Shown here: positions 22,321 through 31,264 of the stretch, in pieces
How positions within the stretch are numbered: the stretch's first letter is position 1
Layout of the letters: each line of letters opens with the position of its first letter
NCBI GenBank assembly: GCA_017302855.1
Contig: JAFLBY010000011.1
Span: 1 to 36,527 of the forward strand
DNA from: Candidatus Kapaibacterium sp.
GTDB taxonomy: Bacteria > Bacteroidota > Ignavibacteria > Kapaibacteriales > UBA961
Direction of reading: 5' to 3'
Length of the DNA: 36,527 nt
Notes under the pieces: model-generated
The model's input: only the letters and a program-made list of their open reading frames with translations
Databases searched by the model: none
Told to the model about the DNA's origin: nothing
Translations under genes and position numbers: made by a program

Positions 22321-25300
22321 ATGATGCAAACACTGCGTAGTCGTTTATGGCTAATGGCAGCAAGTTTTATTGCAATATGTTTTTTGGGCAGCAATCAAGC
22401 GCAAAGCCAAATGTATCCGCCACAAGGCAGAACATTGCAATTTATGGGCAGATATTCCACGGGATTATATAATCAGGCAGCAGCCGAAATTGTCTCGTAT
22501 GATCCTGCAACAAAAACAGCTTTTTTGATTAGCTCCGTTGCTGTACGTTTGGACGCTCTGTCATTGGCAGACCCATCGAATCCAACACTTGCTTATACGA
22601 TTGATTTATCGCCGTATGGCAGTGCAGTAAATAGTGTTGCCGTAAAAAATGGTATTATAGCGGCTGTTATGGAAGCTCCTGTACGTACCGATAATGGTTC
22701 CGTCGTATTTATAACAACAGCCGGACAATTTTTACGACAACTCCCCATTGGCGCTCAACCAGATATGGTCACGTTTTCGCCCGATGGCAAGAAGGTGTTA
22801 ACGGCTAATGAAGGTGAACCAAGCTCAAATTATTCTATTGACCCTGAAGGTTCGGTAAGTATTATTGATTTAAGCACAGGAATTAATAATGCTACTGTCA
22901 CAACTTTAGGATTTACTTCTTATAATTCTCGTCGTCAAGAATTATTGGGCAAAGGCGTACGGCTTTTTGGACCAAATGCAAGTGTTGCTCAAGATTTAGA
23001 GCCCGAATATATTGCCGTGTCACCGGATAATACTCGCGCATGGGTTACATTGCAGGAAAATAATGCCGTCGCGGTTATTAATTTAACTAATAATTCTTTG
23101 GTTGATATTTATCCATTGGGTACAAAAGATTGGGGACGTGGTTTACCTCGTTTAGAAAAATATACAATGGACAATCGTCCTCTTTTAGGCACTACCTCGG
23201 CAGGGCAAGATATATTACTCGGTGGTTTTTCCGGATTATGGTTTGAAGGCATGACCGAAGACGGAAAAATGAAATTTCTCACCCATCCTGACCGTGGTCC
23301 TAATGCAGAACCGGCAAATTTGGGTGGTGTAAATAAACGTCCTTTTGCGCTGCCAGATTATCAGGCGCGTTTGGTACGTTTTGAACTTGATCCGACAACA
23401 AAATCCATTGAAATAACCGAGCAATTACCATTATTTCGTGCTGATGGTGTGACACCGATTAGCGGTCGTCCGAATGTACAGGCACAAGCACAAGGTTTGG
23501 CTTATACCGATGAATTTGGTGTTGATTTATTCGGCAATCCAATTCCCAATGATGAAATGGGCGGCGATATGGAAGGAATTGTCGTTGCTCCAGATGGCAC
23601 ATATTATTTAGTGGATGAATATCGTCCGGCTATTTATCATTTTAATGAAGATGGTATTATGGTTGACCGTTTTATTCCAATGGGTACAGCAGCGGCAGCG
23701 GGACGTACACAGGGTACATTCGGCACAGAAGTTTTACCGGCAGTCTATGGTCAAAGACGTAATAATAGGGGGTTTGAGGCAGTAGCTATAGAGGGAAATA
23801 AATTATATGCATTTATCCAAAGCGGTATAGACAGTCCAGATCTTGCCAATGATAATACATCACGTAATGCTAATTTTTTACGCATTGTAGAATTTGATAT
23901 TGTCACCAAAGCAGTAACAGGTGAATATATTTATCCGATTTTTGAAAGAGCGCAAACATGTGATAAATTAGGTGATGCAGTTTCTTTGGGTAATGGTAAA
24001 TTTTTAGTCGTTGAGCGTGATGATGCTACCGGTCCGAATGCTCGTAAATATATTTTTGAAATAAATTTATTCGGCGCAACCAATACATTTACCAATCCTC
24101 CTGCATTAGGGGCAGGAAAAACAATAGAAAATTCAACGTATGATGAATTAATAGCTGCTAATGTACGCCCTGTGTTTAAACGCAAAGCCGTACATTTACC
24201 ATCAATCGGTTATGATCAATCCGATAAAGTGGAAGGTCTTGCAAAAATTAATGATAATACTTTTGCAGTGATTAATGATAATGATTTTGGCGTAGGCGGC
24301 AGTGTTTTACCTGCTGTACCCAATGGATTAATTACGGTAAATCCAACACCTGTAGTTTTGGGTATTATTTCTTTTGATCGCAGCAATGCTTTGGATGCAA
24401 GTGATCGTGATGGCGCGGGCAATACAGCTTCTATCAATTTCCGTAATTGGCAAAATCTTTATGGTTTATTTATGCCTGATGCCATTGCATCATTTTCTGC
24501 TGATGGACGCACATATTATATTACGGCAAATGAAGGCGATGCTCGTGATTATACGGGATTTGGCGAAGAACGTCGTGTCAGCGATGCAACACGAGTGCCG
24601 CTTAATCCACAATTTTTCCCCAATGCTTCCACATTGCGCCAAGATGGTAATTTGGGACGTTTACAAACAACATCATTTATCAATTCCGGTACATTATCGG
24701 CATCATCTCCTTCAACGGGTGATTTGGACGGTAATGGTACTTTTGAAATGCTCCATACCTTTGGCACACGTTCCTTTACTATCTGGAATTCGGAAGCAAA
24801 TACGGTATGGGACAGCGGTGATGATTTGGAACGTCGCACGGCATTTTTATTTCCCAATTTCTTTAATGTAAGTAATTCCAATAATACACGTGATAGCCGC
24901 AGCACTTCCAAAGGTCCTGAGCCGGAAGCCGTGGCGGTAGGAACGATTAATGGTCGTACATTGGCATTTATCGGACTTGAACGTATTGGCGGTATTGCGG
25001 TGTGGGATGTCACTACTCCACATCATCCTACGTATGTTGATTATCTCAATACCCGTTCATTTAATGCAGTATTTAATTATCCGACAGAAGGGGATTTAGG
25101 TCCTGAGGGATTAACATTTGTTGCGGCAGAAGAAAGTCCAAATGGCTTGCCTTTATTATTATGCGCCAATGAAACCAGCGGTACAATTTCTATTTATCAA
25201 ATCAATCCGCCGATGGTATATGTTAATGCTGCCACAGGTAATGATAAAAATACCGGGATAAATTCCTTGAATATTCCGGCGGGTACAGGTCCGAAAAAAA

Positions 25301-26715
25301 CCGTACAAGCAGGAATAAATGGTGTGGCAAATGGCGGTCGTGTTGAAATTGCCGAAGGTAATTATCCTGAAACTATTACGATTAATAAACAAGCAACTGT
25401 TATTGGTGCCCCATTACGCAATAGCCAAAGTGTGGTAACAATTAATGGCGGCAATGGTACAACTCTTACTGCGATAGGCACGGATAATAGTATATTCCAA
25501 AGAATAAACTTGGGCATAAGTACTAATCCTTCTGCGCGGATTGCTTCTATTCCTACAGGCAGCTCCGGTAATATTGTTCTTGTTGGTAATGCTCAAATCG
25601 GCGGTTCGAATATTAGTTCCAATATTGCAGCATCCTATATTAATGATGCGAATGATGCGAGCTATGGTACAGGACGATTTTTATTTGCACCTACGACTCC
25701 TCCGACACATAATCTTGCATTACATTTAAATGCTCAATCACTTTCACTTCCCAATAATTCCGAAATTTCTGAGTGGAATGATGTATCAAACAATAATAAT
25801 AATGCAGAACAATCAATGCGCGGTCGTATGCCATTATTATCCACTTCATCATCATTCTTTAATAGCAATAATTCCGTTGTATTTACGGGAGGTCGCGGTA
25901 TGGCTGTCAAGTCGAATGGAAATCTTAATGGTGGAAATGAAAAATCGGTATTTATAGTATTCCGCACAGGTGCTTCCTTAGCAGGTTATCAAACAATTAC
26001 TGAATTGGGCGGTACGAATAGCGGATTTTCGACATATATTTTTAATGGTCAAATATATTTCGGAACATGGGATAATTCAATTCTTTACTCTTCACGCATC
26101 GTATCACCTAATACCACATACTTAGCACAAATGAATTATACAGGTAATCGAGTGGGGTGGTCATTAAATCGTATAACATATTCGGCTCCATTTAATGATA
26201 ATTTTATTGTATCCGATTTATCTGATATTGGTATAGGTTCTGTCGCAAGTGGTACACGTTATCATAATAGAGTGGAACCTTCTATGTTTGCTCATCCATT
26301 TGCAGGACAGATTGCCGAAGTTCTTGTCTATAATTCTTCACAATCGGAAATGCGTGAATTAACATTTGCTTATCTCAATGAAAAATATAATTTAAATCTT
26401 GGATTGCAACCATTGGAAAAATCAATGGACACAGAATGGGAATTATATACGGAAGAGAGCATAACCGATACTCATAATGCTGAATTTGGTATATATCCTA
26501 ATCCGGCTGCCACCCAAGCTGCCATTGTTTTCCCGACAAATATAGAGGGCAATATCAGCATTCATGATGTGATGGGAACAACGGTGGGTGAATATACTCT
26601 AAAAAACAGTAATCGTCTTTCTTTGGATATTACTACTTTACCTACGGGTACATATACAGTACATGTGCAATCCGGCGGTAAGAGCATGGTACAACCATTA
26701 GTGATAGTACGATAA
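22321..26715 (+). CDS. T9SS-secreted choice-of-anchor I protein with nested phytase-like esterase domain
   Basis: A 1464-residue exported protein. Signal peptide (about 1-29); a choice-of-anchor I beta-propeller beginning FMGRYSTG and containing NGSVVFIT and PDMVTFSPDGKKVLTANEGE. The propeller is interrupted at about residues 275-680 by an esterase-like/phytase domain (GGFSGLWFEGMT, HPDRGPN, DMEGIVVAPDG, NRGFEAVAI). It resumes at NALDASDRDG and runs to about 960 with ARDY, FGTRSF and KGPEPEAV motifs. A short right-handed-helix/DUF1565-like piece follows (YVNAATGNDKNTG, about 967-1110), then a LamG-like domain (about 1133-1370) and a T9SS sorting domain (FGIYPNPAAT to the end). It is probably a surface phosphatase or esterase with a carbohydrate-binding-like module. 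GTGAGGTAAAT just before the ATG serves as ribosome-binding site. Confidence 0.88.
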   Translation: MMQTLRSRLWLMAASFIAICFLGSNQAQSQMYPPQGRTLQFMGRYSTGLYNQAAAEIVSYDPATKTAFLISSVAVRLDALSLADPSNPTLAYTIDLSPYGSAVNSVAVKNGIIAAVMEAPVRTDNGSVVFITTAGQFLRQLPIGAQPDMVTFSPDGKKVLTANEGEPSSNYSIDPEGSVSIIDLSTGINNATVTTLGFTSYNSRRQELLGKGVRLFGPNASVAQDLEPEYIAVSPDNTRAWVTLQENNAVAVINLTNNSLVDIYPLGTKDWGRGLPRLEKYTMDNRPLLGTTSAGQDILLGGFSGLWFEGMTEDGKMKFLTHPDRGPNAEPANLGGVNKRPFALPDYQARLVRFELDPTTKSIEITEQLPLFRADGVTPISGRPNVQAQAQGLAYTDEFGVDLFGNPIPNDEMGGDMEGIVVAPDGTYYLVDEYRPAIYHFNEDGIMVDRFIPMGTAAAAGRTQGTFGTEVLPAVYGQRRNNRGFEAVAIEGNKLYAFIQSGIDSPDLANDNTSRNANFLRIVEFDIVTKAVTGEYIYPIFERAQTCDKLGDAVSLGNGKFLVVERDDATGPNARKYIFEINLFGATNTFTNPPALGAGKTIENSTYDELIAANVRPVFKRKAVHLPSIGYDQSDKVEGLAKINDNTFAVINDNDFGVGGSVLPAVPNGLITVNPTPVVLGIISFDRSNALDASDRDGAGNTASINFRNWQNLYGLFMPDAIASFSADGRTYYITANEGDARDYTGFGEERRVSDATRVPLNPQFFPNASTLRQDGNLGRLQTTSFINSGTLSASSPSTGDLDGNGTFEMLHTFGTRSFTIWNSEANTVWDSGDDLERRTAFLFPNFFNVSNSNNTRDSRSTSKGPEPEAVAVGTINGRTLAFIGLERIGGIAVWDVTTPHHPTYVDYLNTRSFNAVFNYPTEGDLGPEGLTFVAAEESPNGLPLLLCANETSGTISIYQINPPMVYVNAATGNDKNTGINSLNIPAGTGPKKTVQAGINGVANGGRVEIAEGNYPETITINKQATVIGAPLRNSQSVVTINGGNGTTLTAIGTDNSIFQRINLGISTNPSARIASIPTGSSGNIVLVGNAQIGGSNISSNIAASYINDANDASYGTGRFLFAPTTPPTHNLALHLNAQSLSLPNNSEISEWNDVSNNNNNAEQSMRGRMPLLSTSSSFFNSNNSVVFTGGRGMAVKSNGNLNGGNEKSVFIVFRTGASLAGYQTITELGGTNSGFSTYIFNGQIYFGTWDNSILYSSRIVSPNTTYLAQMNYTGNRVGWSLNRITYSAPFNDNFIVSDLSDIGIGSVASGTRYHNRVEPSMFAHPFAGQIAEVLVYNSSQSEMRELTFAYLNEKYNLNLGLQPLEKSMDTEWELYTEESITDTHNAEFGIYPNPAATQAAIVFPTNIEGNISIHDVMGTTVGEYTLKNSNRLSLDITTLPTGTYTVHVQSGGKSMVQPLVIVR

Positions 26716-26738
26716 GAAATATAAAAATGCAGCATAAG

Positions 26739-26774
26739 AAAAAAGACCGTCATAAACATGACGGTCTTTTTTTA
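26739..26774. terminator. Strong bidirectional intrinsic terminator
   Basis: A 13-bp perfect stem, AAAAGACCGTCAT (26741-26753) with ATGACGGTCTTTT (26758-26770), has a four-base loop and flanking A and T tracts. It ends the T9SS gene (plus) and dcd (minus). Confidence 0.92.
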
Positions 26775-26821
26775 TGGGTTTTACGCAAAAATCAGATAAA
26801 ATGTTATGTTGTTGTAATTTA

Positions 26822-27355
26822 TTAAAAATTCTTCCACATCATTGATTCTACCGGCACGGGTTTACGATCATTATATTTGGCAGAGGATTTGGAATTATAG
26901 GGTGTTAATACATCGCCTTTGACTTCAAAATAGATAAGCTGACCTATTGGCATACCTGCATAGACACGCACATGTTGTTTGACGGATATTTCCAAAGTCC
27001 AAAAATTGCAAAAGCCGACATCGCCTTTACCCGCTGTGGCATGTATATCAATTCCTAATCGCCCAATACTGGATTTGCCCTCCAAGAATGGCACATGATC
27101 ATGCGTTTCGGTATATTCTTGTGTCACTCCCAAATATAACTTATGCGGCTCAAGGATATAGCCCTCTTCCGGTATCTCAAACATTGTGATGTGATTATGT
27201 TTTTTAGCATCGAGTACAACATCATTATAGACTGCAAGCGTTGCCCCCAGATGCACATCATAACTGTTAGAACCGAGTCGTTCACGCACAAAGGGTTCAA
27301 TCACGATGCGCCCTTTTTCAATGTTCTCCAATATTTCTTTATCTGTAAGTATCAT
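26822..27355 (-). CDS. dcd: dCTP deaminase
   Basis: A 177-residue enzyme converting dCTP to dUTP for thymidylate synthesis, a cytosolic homotrimer. Motifs: RLGSNSYDVHLG (26-37), GKSSIGRLGIDIHATAG (93-109), and the catalytic Glu in TLEISV (about 122). The C-terminal SSAKYNDRKPVP closes the active site in the family. Length is slightly below that of E. coli Dcd (193). No fused dUTPase function can be inferred from sequence alone. The start ATG at 27355 gives the usual MILTD opening. Confidence 0.95.
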   Translation of the reverse strand: MILTDKEILENIEKGRIVIEPFVRERLGSNSYDVHLGATLAVYNDVVLDAKKHNHITMFEIPEEGYILEPHKLYLGVTQEYTETHDHVPFLEGKSSIGRLGIDIHATAGKGDVGFCNFWTLEISVKQHVRVYAGMPIGQLIYFEVKGDVLTPYNSKSSAKYNDRKPVPVESMMWKNF

Positions 27356-27456
27356 TTTTTCAAGGAAATAATGAGTAAATAAGCATTATGGTCTTTGAGG
27401 CAAGCACGGAGTGTTGAATCACTAAATGCCTCAAATACTACACAAAAATACGAAAT

Positions 27457-27999
27457 TTAGAAGGTATTACTTCGCCAAATCTTCACAGCTTCGTAAAGAA
27501 CAATTCCGGTTGCCACACTGACATTGAGTGAATGTTTCACGCCATACATGGGTATCTCGATAGTATCATCCACCAATGCCATCACTTCGTCTGCTATACC
27601 GGTAATTTCATTACCCACAATAAGTACCAAAGGATAATCATCACTGACAATAGTATCGTACATACGATGAGTGTCGGCAATTTCGACGGCAATAATTTTC
27701 TTGCCTTCGCTGCGCAATGTTTCCACCGCCTCCACAGCCCGAGAGAAATAACGCCAAGGCACGGTGTTTGTAGCACCCAGCGCGGTTTTTTCTATCTCTT
27801 TTCGCGGTGGATGCGGAGTATAGCCACATAGTATTATTTCTTGAATAAAAGCAGAATCGGCAGTACGAAAAAGAGAGCCCACATTATATAAGGAGCGTAC
27901 ATTATCCACCATCAATGTTATGGGATGCCTTTGCGCTTGTGCTGCTTGCTCTTCGGTAAGTCTTTTTTCTACTATTTCCGCATGGAGTAATTTTTTCAT
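27457..27999 (-). CDS. SpoU/TrmH-family RNA 2'-O-methyltransferase
   Basis: A 180-residue SPOUT methyltransferase, short and without an N-terminal substrate-binding extension. Motif 1 NVRSLYNVGSLFRTAD (33-48), motif 2 LVLIVGNEITGI, and motif 3 IPMYGVKHSLNVSVATGI near the C-terminus form the SAM-binding trefoil knot. It methylates a ribose in tRNA or rRNA; which position cannot be read from the sequence. It lies 101 bases upstream of dcd on the same strand, so the two may be co-transcribed. Confidence 0.92.
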   Translation of the reverse strand: MKKLLHAEIVEKRLTEEQAAQAQRHPITLMVDNVRSLYNVGSLFRTADSAFIQEIILCGYTPHPPRKEIEKTALGATNTVPWRYFSRAVEAVETLRSEGKKIIAVEIADTHRMYDTIVSDDYPLVLIVGNEITGIADEVMALVDDTIEIPMYGVKHSLNVSVATGIVLYEAVKIWRSNTF

Positions 28000-28150
28000 G
28001 ATATATTGACCAAAGAAAATGCTAAAATCATAGACATTTTACCGTTATGCATATTATTTTTTCATTAGAAAGGGAATATCAATCTTCGATGTTGTATCTT
28101 TAATTTTTGTAGAATTATTCATCGTCATAAAAATAATAGCGTAAGTATAA

Positions 28151-28184
28151 AAAAAGCCATACTGAATAATGTATGGCTTTTGTG
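28151..28184. terminator. Bidirectional intrinsic terminator after yidC
   Basis: AAAAGCCATAC (28154-28164) and GTATGGCTTTT (28173-28183) form an 11-bp stem with an eight-base loop and a flanking A tract. On the minus strand this becomes a T tract after the stem, so it ends the rpmH-rnpA-yidD-yidC transcript. Confidence 0.85.
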
Positions 28185-28197
28185 AAAACTGCTGAAA

Positions 28198-30081
28198 CTA
28201 TTTTTTCTTCGGTTTTTGATTCGATTGTTTTGGTGAAGGTTGTCCGGGTAAACTTCTACCTTGAGCAGCGGCAATTTCTTGAGCCATTTGCATACGTTTT
28301 TGCAACCATGATTCTTTTTTCGGCATCTTTTTCAAGTCCTCAAGAGTTAAGCGATTTTTCGCATATTTAGAGACATAAAGTTGTTGCATAATACCAAGTA
28401 AGTTGAAAACCAGATAGTATAAATTAAGTCCGGCAGGAAATGCGGAAAACATAAGCGTAAACATTATCGGCATCATGTAAATCATGGCTTTTTGTCGCGG
28501 GTCGGTCACTGTCATTTTTTGTTGTACAAACATTGTTGCACCCATGATAATTGCCAATCCGGAGAATTTATCAATTTCAAAGAGAGGAATATGGAATGGT
28601 AAATGGAGAATAACATCCGGAACACTTAAATTTGTTATCCATCCGAAAAATTCCGCGCCTCGGATTTCAATATTACTGCTCAACACAGACCATAAGGCAT
28701 AGAGAATAGGCATTTGCAAGAGAAGTGGTAAACATCCTCCGGCAGGATTGATACCATATTCACTGTAAAGTTTCATGGTTTCTTGTTGCTGGGTCATTTG
28801 ATCATCGGGGTATTTATCGCGAATTTTCTGCAATTCAGGAGCTAATAATTGCATTTTTTGTGTTGATTTTACTTGCTGCACGCTTAATGGGTACAGCAAT
28901 AATTTCATCAAAATTGAGAAAATGATGATAGAAATACCATAATTCGGAATAAAGGTGTGAATGAACTTAAAAATTGGCAACATAAAATATTCGCCAATCG
29001 GTGCTACAAGCCACCTCCAACCGAGATTAATTGTTGATTCTAAATTGTAATCGGAGAGCCGATCATATTCTTGCGGACCACAATAGACAGTAAAATGTGA
29101 TGCGTTTTTGCCCGGACGAACAGGTACTCTGTATGCTAATGAATATTCCTCATATTTTCCTTTGTCGGGCGCGCCGAATAGTTTCCCTTCCATGTAAATT
29201 GTTGCATCGGGCGAGCCGGTTTTCGGTTGAAATGCAGCAAGAAAATACTTACTGCGCACAGCGATGTAATCAATTTTGCCTGTGAAATTTGTTTTATGCT
29301 CATCCGAATAATTTGCTGCATCTAATTCTTCGATAGAACCATTGAGAGAAGCCATTGCAGTGGCTGTGTTGGATTCATCCACGCTGTTTTCTTCTTGATA
29401 TTGAAGCCCTTTATTCCACGTGATATCATAGTTGCGAACGATATATTGTTCCACATTATTTAAAGCAATATCAGCATCGAATGAATACGAATCACCGCGG
29501 AATGTCATTGTTTTCACAATCTCACTGCCGGGAGCTATGGTCAAACGAGCATTGAGCGTAAAGGTAGATGAACCATAGACACGCGTATAATTATTTTTTG
29601 CGGTTTTTACTGCGGGTACAAGCTCAAACTGCAATTTTTTTGCATCAATTTTTTTACCGTCAACGCTTGAAAATTCTAAACCGAATTCGCGCGCATAGGG
29701 CTTGATAAGTTGTACTTTTGTTTTATCCCATTTATCATAATGTTTCAGTTTCCATGAGGCAATGGTGCCTCCATTAGAGCTGATTTTTGCTATATAATTA
29801 TCGGTTTCGATAGTAAAAAAACGTTCATTGCTTGCAGCAAGCGGGGAGAAATATTTTCCCAAAGCATTGACATCTGCTGTCGAAGTTTGCGTCGTGGATT
29901 GTTGCGGGTTTGGATTTTGCTTGTCCGCTGACGTTGATTCTGTTTTTTGTTTTGTTTCTTTAGACTTGTCGGTCGGCCGTGTAGAGATGCTTGAATACAT
30001 CATCCATGCCGTGATAATGATGCCGATGAGGACGAAGCCGATAAGGGAGCGTTTATCCATCGGTTGAGGTTGTTGATTCAT
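28198..30081 (-). CDS. yidC: Membrane protein insertase YidC
   Basis: A 627-residue inner-membrane insertase that inserts membrane proteins alone or with SecYEG. An N-terminal anchor helix (about 11-29, SLIGFVLIGIIITAW) is followed by a large periplasmic beta-sandwich (about 80-360, with NYDITWNKGLQYQEENSVDE). The conserved 60K core comes next: NYGISIIIFSILMKLLLYPL, then GGCLPLLLQMPILYALW, and the final hairpin FPAGLNLYYLVFNLLGIMQQ. A basic tail ends the protein. The start at 30081 places the anchor helix at the N-terminus; the upstream frame overlaps yidD. Last gene of the classic rpmH-rnpA-yidD-yidC order. Confidence 0.97.
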   Translation of the reverse strand: MNQQPQPMDKRSLIGFVLIGIIITAWMMYSSISTRPTDKSKETKQKTESTSADKQNPNPQQSTTQTSTADVNALGKYFSPLAASNERFFTIETDNYIAKISSNGGTIASWKLKHYDKWDKTKVQLIKPYAREFGLEFSSVDGKKIDAKKLQFELVPAVKTAKNNYTRVYGSSTFTLNARLTIAPGSEIVKTMTFRGDSYSFDADIALNNVEQYIVRNYDITWNKGLQYQEENSVDESNTATAMASLNGSIEELDAANYSDEHKTNFTGKIDYIAVRSKYFLAAFQPKTGSPDATIYMEGKLFGAPDKGKYEEYSLAYRVPVRPGKNASHFTVYCGPQEYDRLSDYNLESTINLGWRWLVAPIGEYFMLPIFKFIHTFIPNYGISIIIFSILMKLLLYPLSVQQVKSTQKMQLLAPELQKIRDKYPDDQMTQQQETMKLYSEYGINPAGGCLPLLLQMPILYALWSVLSSNIEIRGAEFFGWITNLSVPDVILHLPFHIPLFEIDKFSGLAIIMGATMFVQQKMTVTDPRQKAMIYMMPIMFTLMFSAFPAGLNLYYLVFNLLGIMQQLYVSKYAKNRLTLEDLKKMPKKESWLQKRMQMAQEIAAAQGRSLPGQPSPKQSNQKPKKK

Positions 30082-30129
30082 ACTGAAATGAAAAGATAAA
30101 TAAGTGACAAATAGCCGAATACATAGCTG

Positions 30130-30137
30130 CAAAGCTA
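30130..30137 (-). promoter_or_regulatory. Possible internal -7 element before yidC
   Basis: On the minus strand TAGCTTTG matches TAnnTTTG about 50 bases before the yidC start. No TTG lies 19-20 bases upstream, so it is at best a weak promoter. It sits in a small inverted repeat (TAGC-TTTGCA-GCTA). Confidence 0.35.
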
Positions 30138-30154
30138 CAATCACCGGATGCCTT

Positions 30155-30364
30155 TTATGGCACGGGATCGAAGCCGCCTTTGTGAAAAGGGTGACATTTG
30201 AGTACACGCTTTATTGCAAGCCATGTACCGTTGAGAACACCATGTTTTTCTAATGCTTCCATTGCATACACCGAGCAAGTCGGATGAAAACGACATGAAT
30301 TGGGCAGCATTGGCGATATAATTTTCTTGTACATTCGCAATAAGCCAATCAGAATATACTTCAT
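30155..30364 (-). CDS. yidD: Membrane protein insertion efficiency factor YidD
   Basis: A 69-residue YidD protein with the family core throughout: [29 protein letters not shown], and the C-terminal [14 protein letters not shown]. It assists YidC at the inner membrane. Its ATG overlaps the rnpA stop (ATGA), showing translational coupling. It is followed 73 bases later by yidC. Confidence 0.95.
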   Translation of the reverse strand: MKYILIGLLRMYKKIISPMLPNSCRFHPTCSVYAMEALEKHGVLNGTWLAIKRVLKCHPFHKGGFDPVP

Positions 30365-30789
30365 GGAGAACCTTGCAATGATTGAAGTTTTTCCTGACGT
30401 TTTTTATTGAAATAAGCAACAGCATCATTGAGCATTTGGGCAACTATCGGTTGAATATCCTGTAATGCTATGCGCATCGGATGCGGGGGAATGCTATTCC
30501 AGCCAACGATTATTGACTGAATATATTCAGCTCCCTCGGGCGGAGCAGCACTCCATTGACGTATGCTCTCACGCAGCAAACGTTTGATACGATTACGCAT
30601 GACTGATGTACGTGCTAATTTTTTGCGCACGATAAGCCCATAAAAAAGTGTGTCCGTCGGTTGCGATGAGCGACGCACAGTCATCATACATTCCGGGCTA
30701 TGGAAACGTCGCCCGAAGCGCATGGCTTCCGAAAATGGTTTTATCCCTTTGATGGGTGCTGTTCGCATAGTTCTATTGAAATGGCTCAT
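30361..30789 (-). CDS. rnpA: Ribonuclease P protein component
   Basis: A 142-residue protein subunit of RNase P, which trims the 5' ends of pre-tRNAs. The RNR signature is present as [10 protein letters not shown] (65-74), preceded by [12 protein letters not shown] and [16 protein letters not shown]. It is slightly longer than typical (about 115-130) because of a C-terminal tail. The start at 30789 was chosen because the upstream extension lies in the rpmH-rnpA spacer with its hairpin. Confidence 0.93.
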   Translation of the reverse strand: MSHFNRTMRTAPIKGIKPFSEAMRFGRRFHSPECMMTVRRSSQPTDTLFYGLIVRKKLARTSVMRNRIKRLLRESIRQWSAAPPEGAEYIQSIIVGWNSIPPHPMRIALQDIQPIVAQMLNDAVAYFNKKRQEKLQSLQGSP

Positions 30790-30805
30790 TGCCGAACATA
30801 ACAAA

Positions 30806-30825
30806 GGGCAAACAGATGTTCGCCC
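30806..30825 (-). terminator. Possible attenuator hairpin between rpmH and rnpA
   Basis: In the transcript GGGCGAAC pairs with GUUUGCCC (8 bp with one G-U, four-base loop) and is followed by UUUGUUAUG. The weak U run suggests partial termination that would lower rnpA-yidD-yidC expression relative to rpmH. Confidence 0.5.
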
Positions 30826-30891
30826 TTGTTCAATAATTATGCTGCAATCACTCCGCATTGTCCGTGAAGCGGAATGTAGTGTGTCTTTATA

Positions 30892-31044
30892 TTAACGACG
30901 GATGCTGTCGCTTACTGTCAGACGAAGGCGTCCTTTCGCACGACGACGTGACAAAACTTTACGGCCATTTTTTGTAGCCATACGCGTACGGAAACCGTGA
31001 GTGTTGCGACGCTTGCGATTACTTGGTTGAAATGTACGTTTCAT
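30892..31044 (-). CDS. rpmH: Ribosomal protein bL34
   Basis: A 50-residue protein beginning [18 protein letters not shown], with [13 protein letters not shown] near the middle, the unmistakable bL34 sequence of the large ribosomal subunit. First gene of the rpmH-rnpA-yidD-yidC cluster, 102 bases before rnpA. It is often close to the replication origin in bacteria, but no dnaA or DnaA boxes are visible here. Confidence 0.98.
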   Translation of the reverse strand: MKRTFQPSNRKRRNTHGFRTRMATKNGRKVLSRRRAKGRLRLTVSDSIRR

Positions 31045-31079
31045 AGCGTTAATTTCTACTGTTTGAAAAAATAAGACCG

Positions 31080-31087
31080 CAAAGATA
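31080..31087 (-). promoter_or_regulatory. -7 element of the rpmH promoter
   Basis: On the minus strand TATCTTTG (followed by CGG) fits TAnnTTTG and lies 35 bases before the rpmH start. The -33 region has no good TTTG match, so only the -7 part is confident. Confidence 0.55.
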
Positions 31088-31264
31088 CAAAGTTTTATTG
31101 AGTTATTGACCTATCTGTTGTGATTTTCTCTGTTTTCTGTGTTTTTTCTTCTTCGTAACAAACGAAATGTATGATATTTTTCTGTTAACTCTTGTCGGCA
31201 GTGCAGCATGATTGCGATGAGCACGCTATTTTTGAACATACTTCTGATTATAAATACTTTTTCT

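Noticed and set aside
24374-24871. A 165-residue plus-strand frame within the choice-of-anchor I gene
   Set aside because: It lies wholly inside a confidently assigned gene in another frame, and its His/Met/Leu-rich composition is typical of a shifted-frame shadow.
30892-31110. Replication origin near rpmH
   Set aside because: Although rpmH-rnpA-yidD-yidC is often close to oriC, I see no dnaA, dnaN or cluster of DnaA boxes here.
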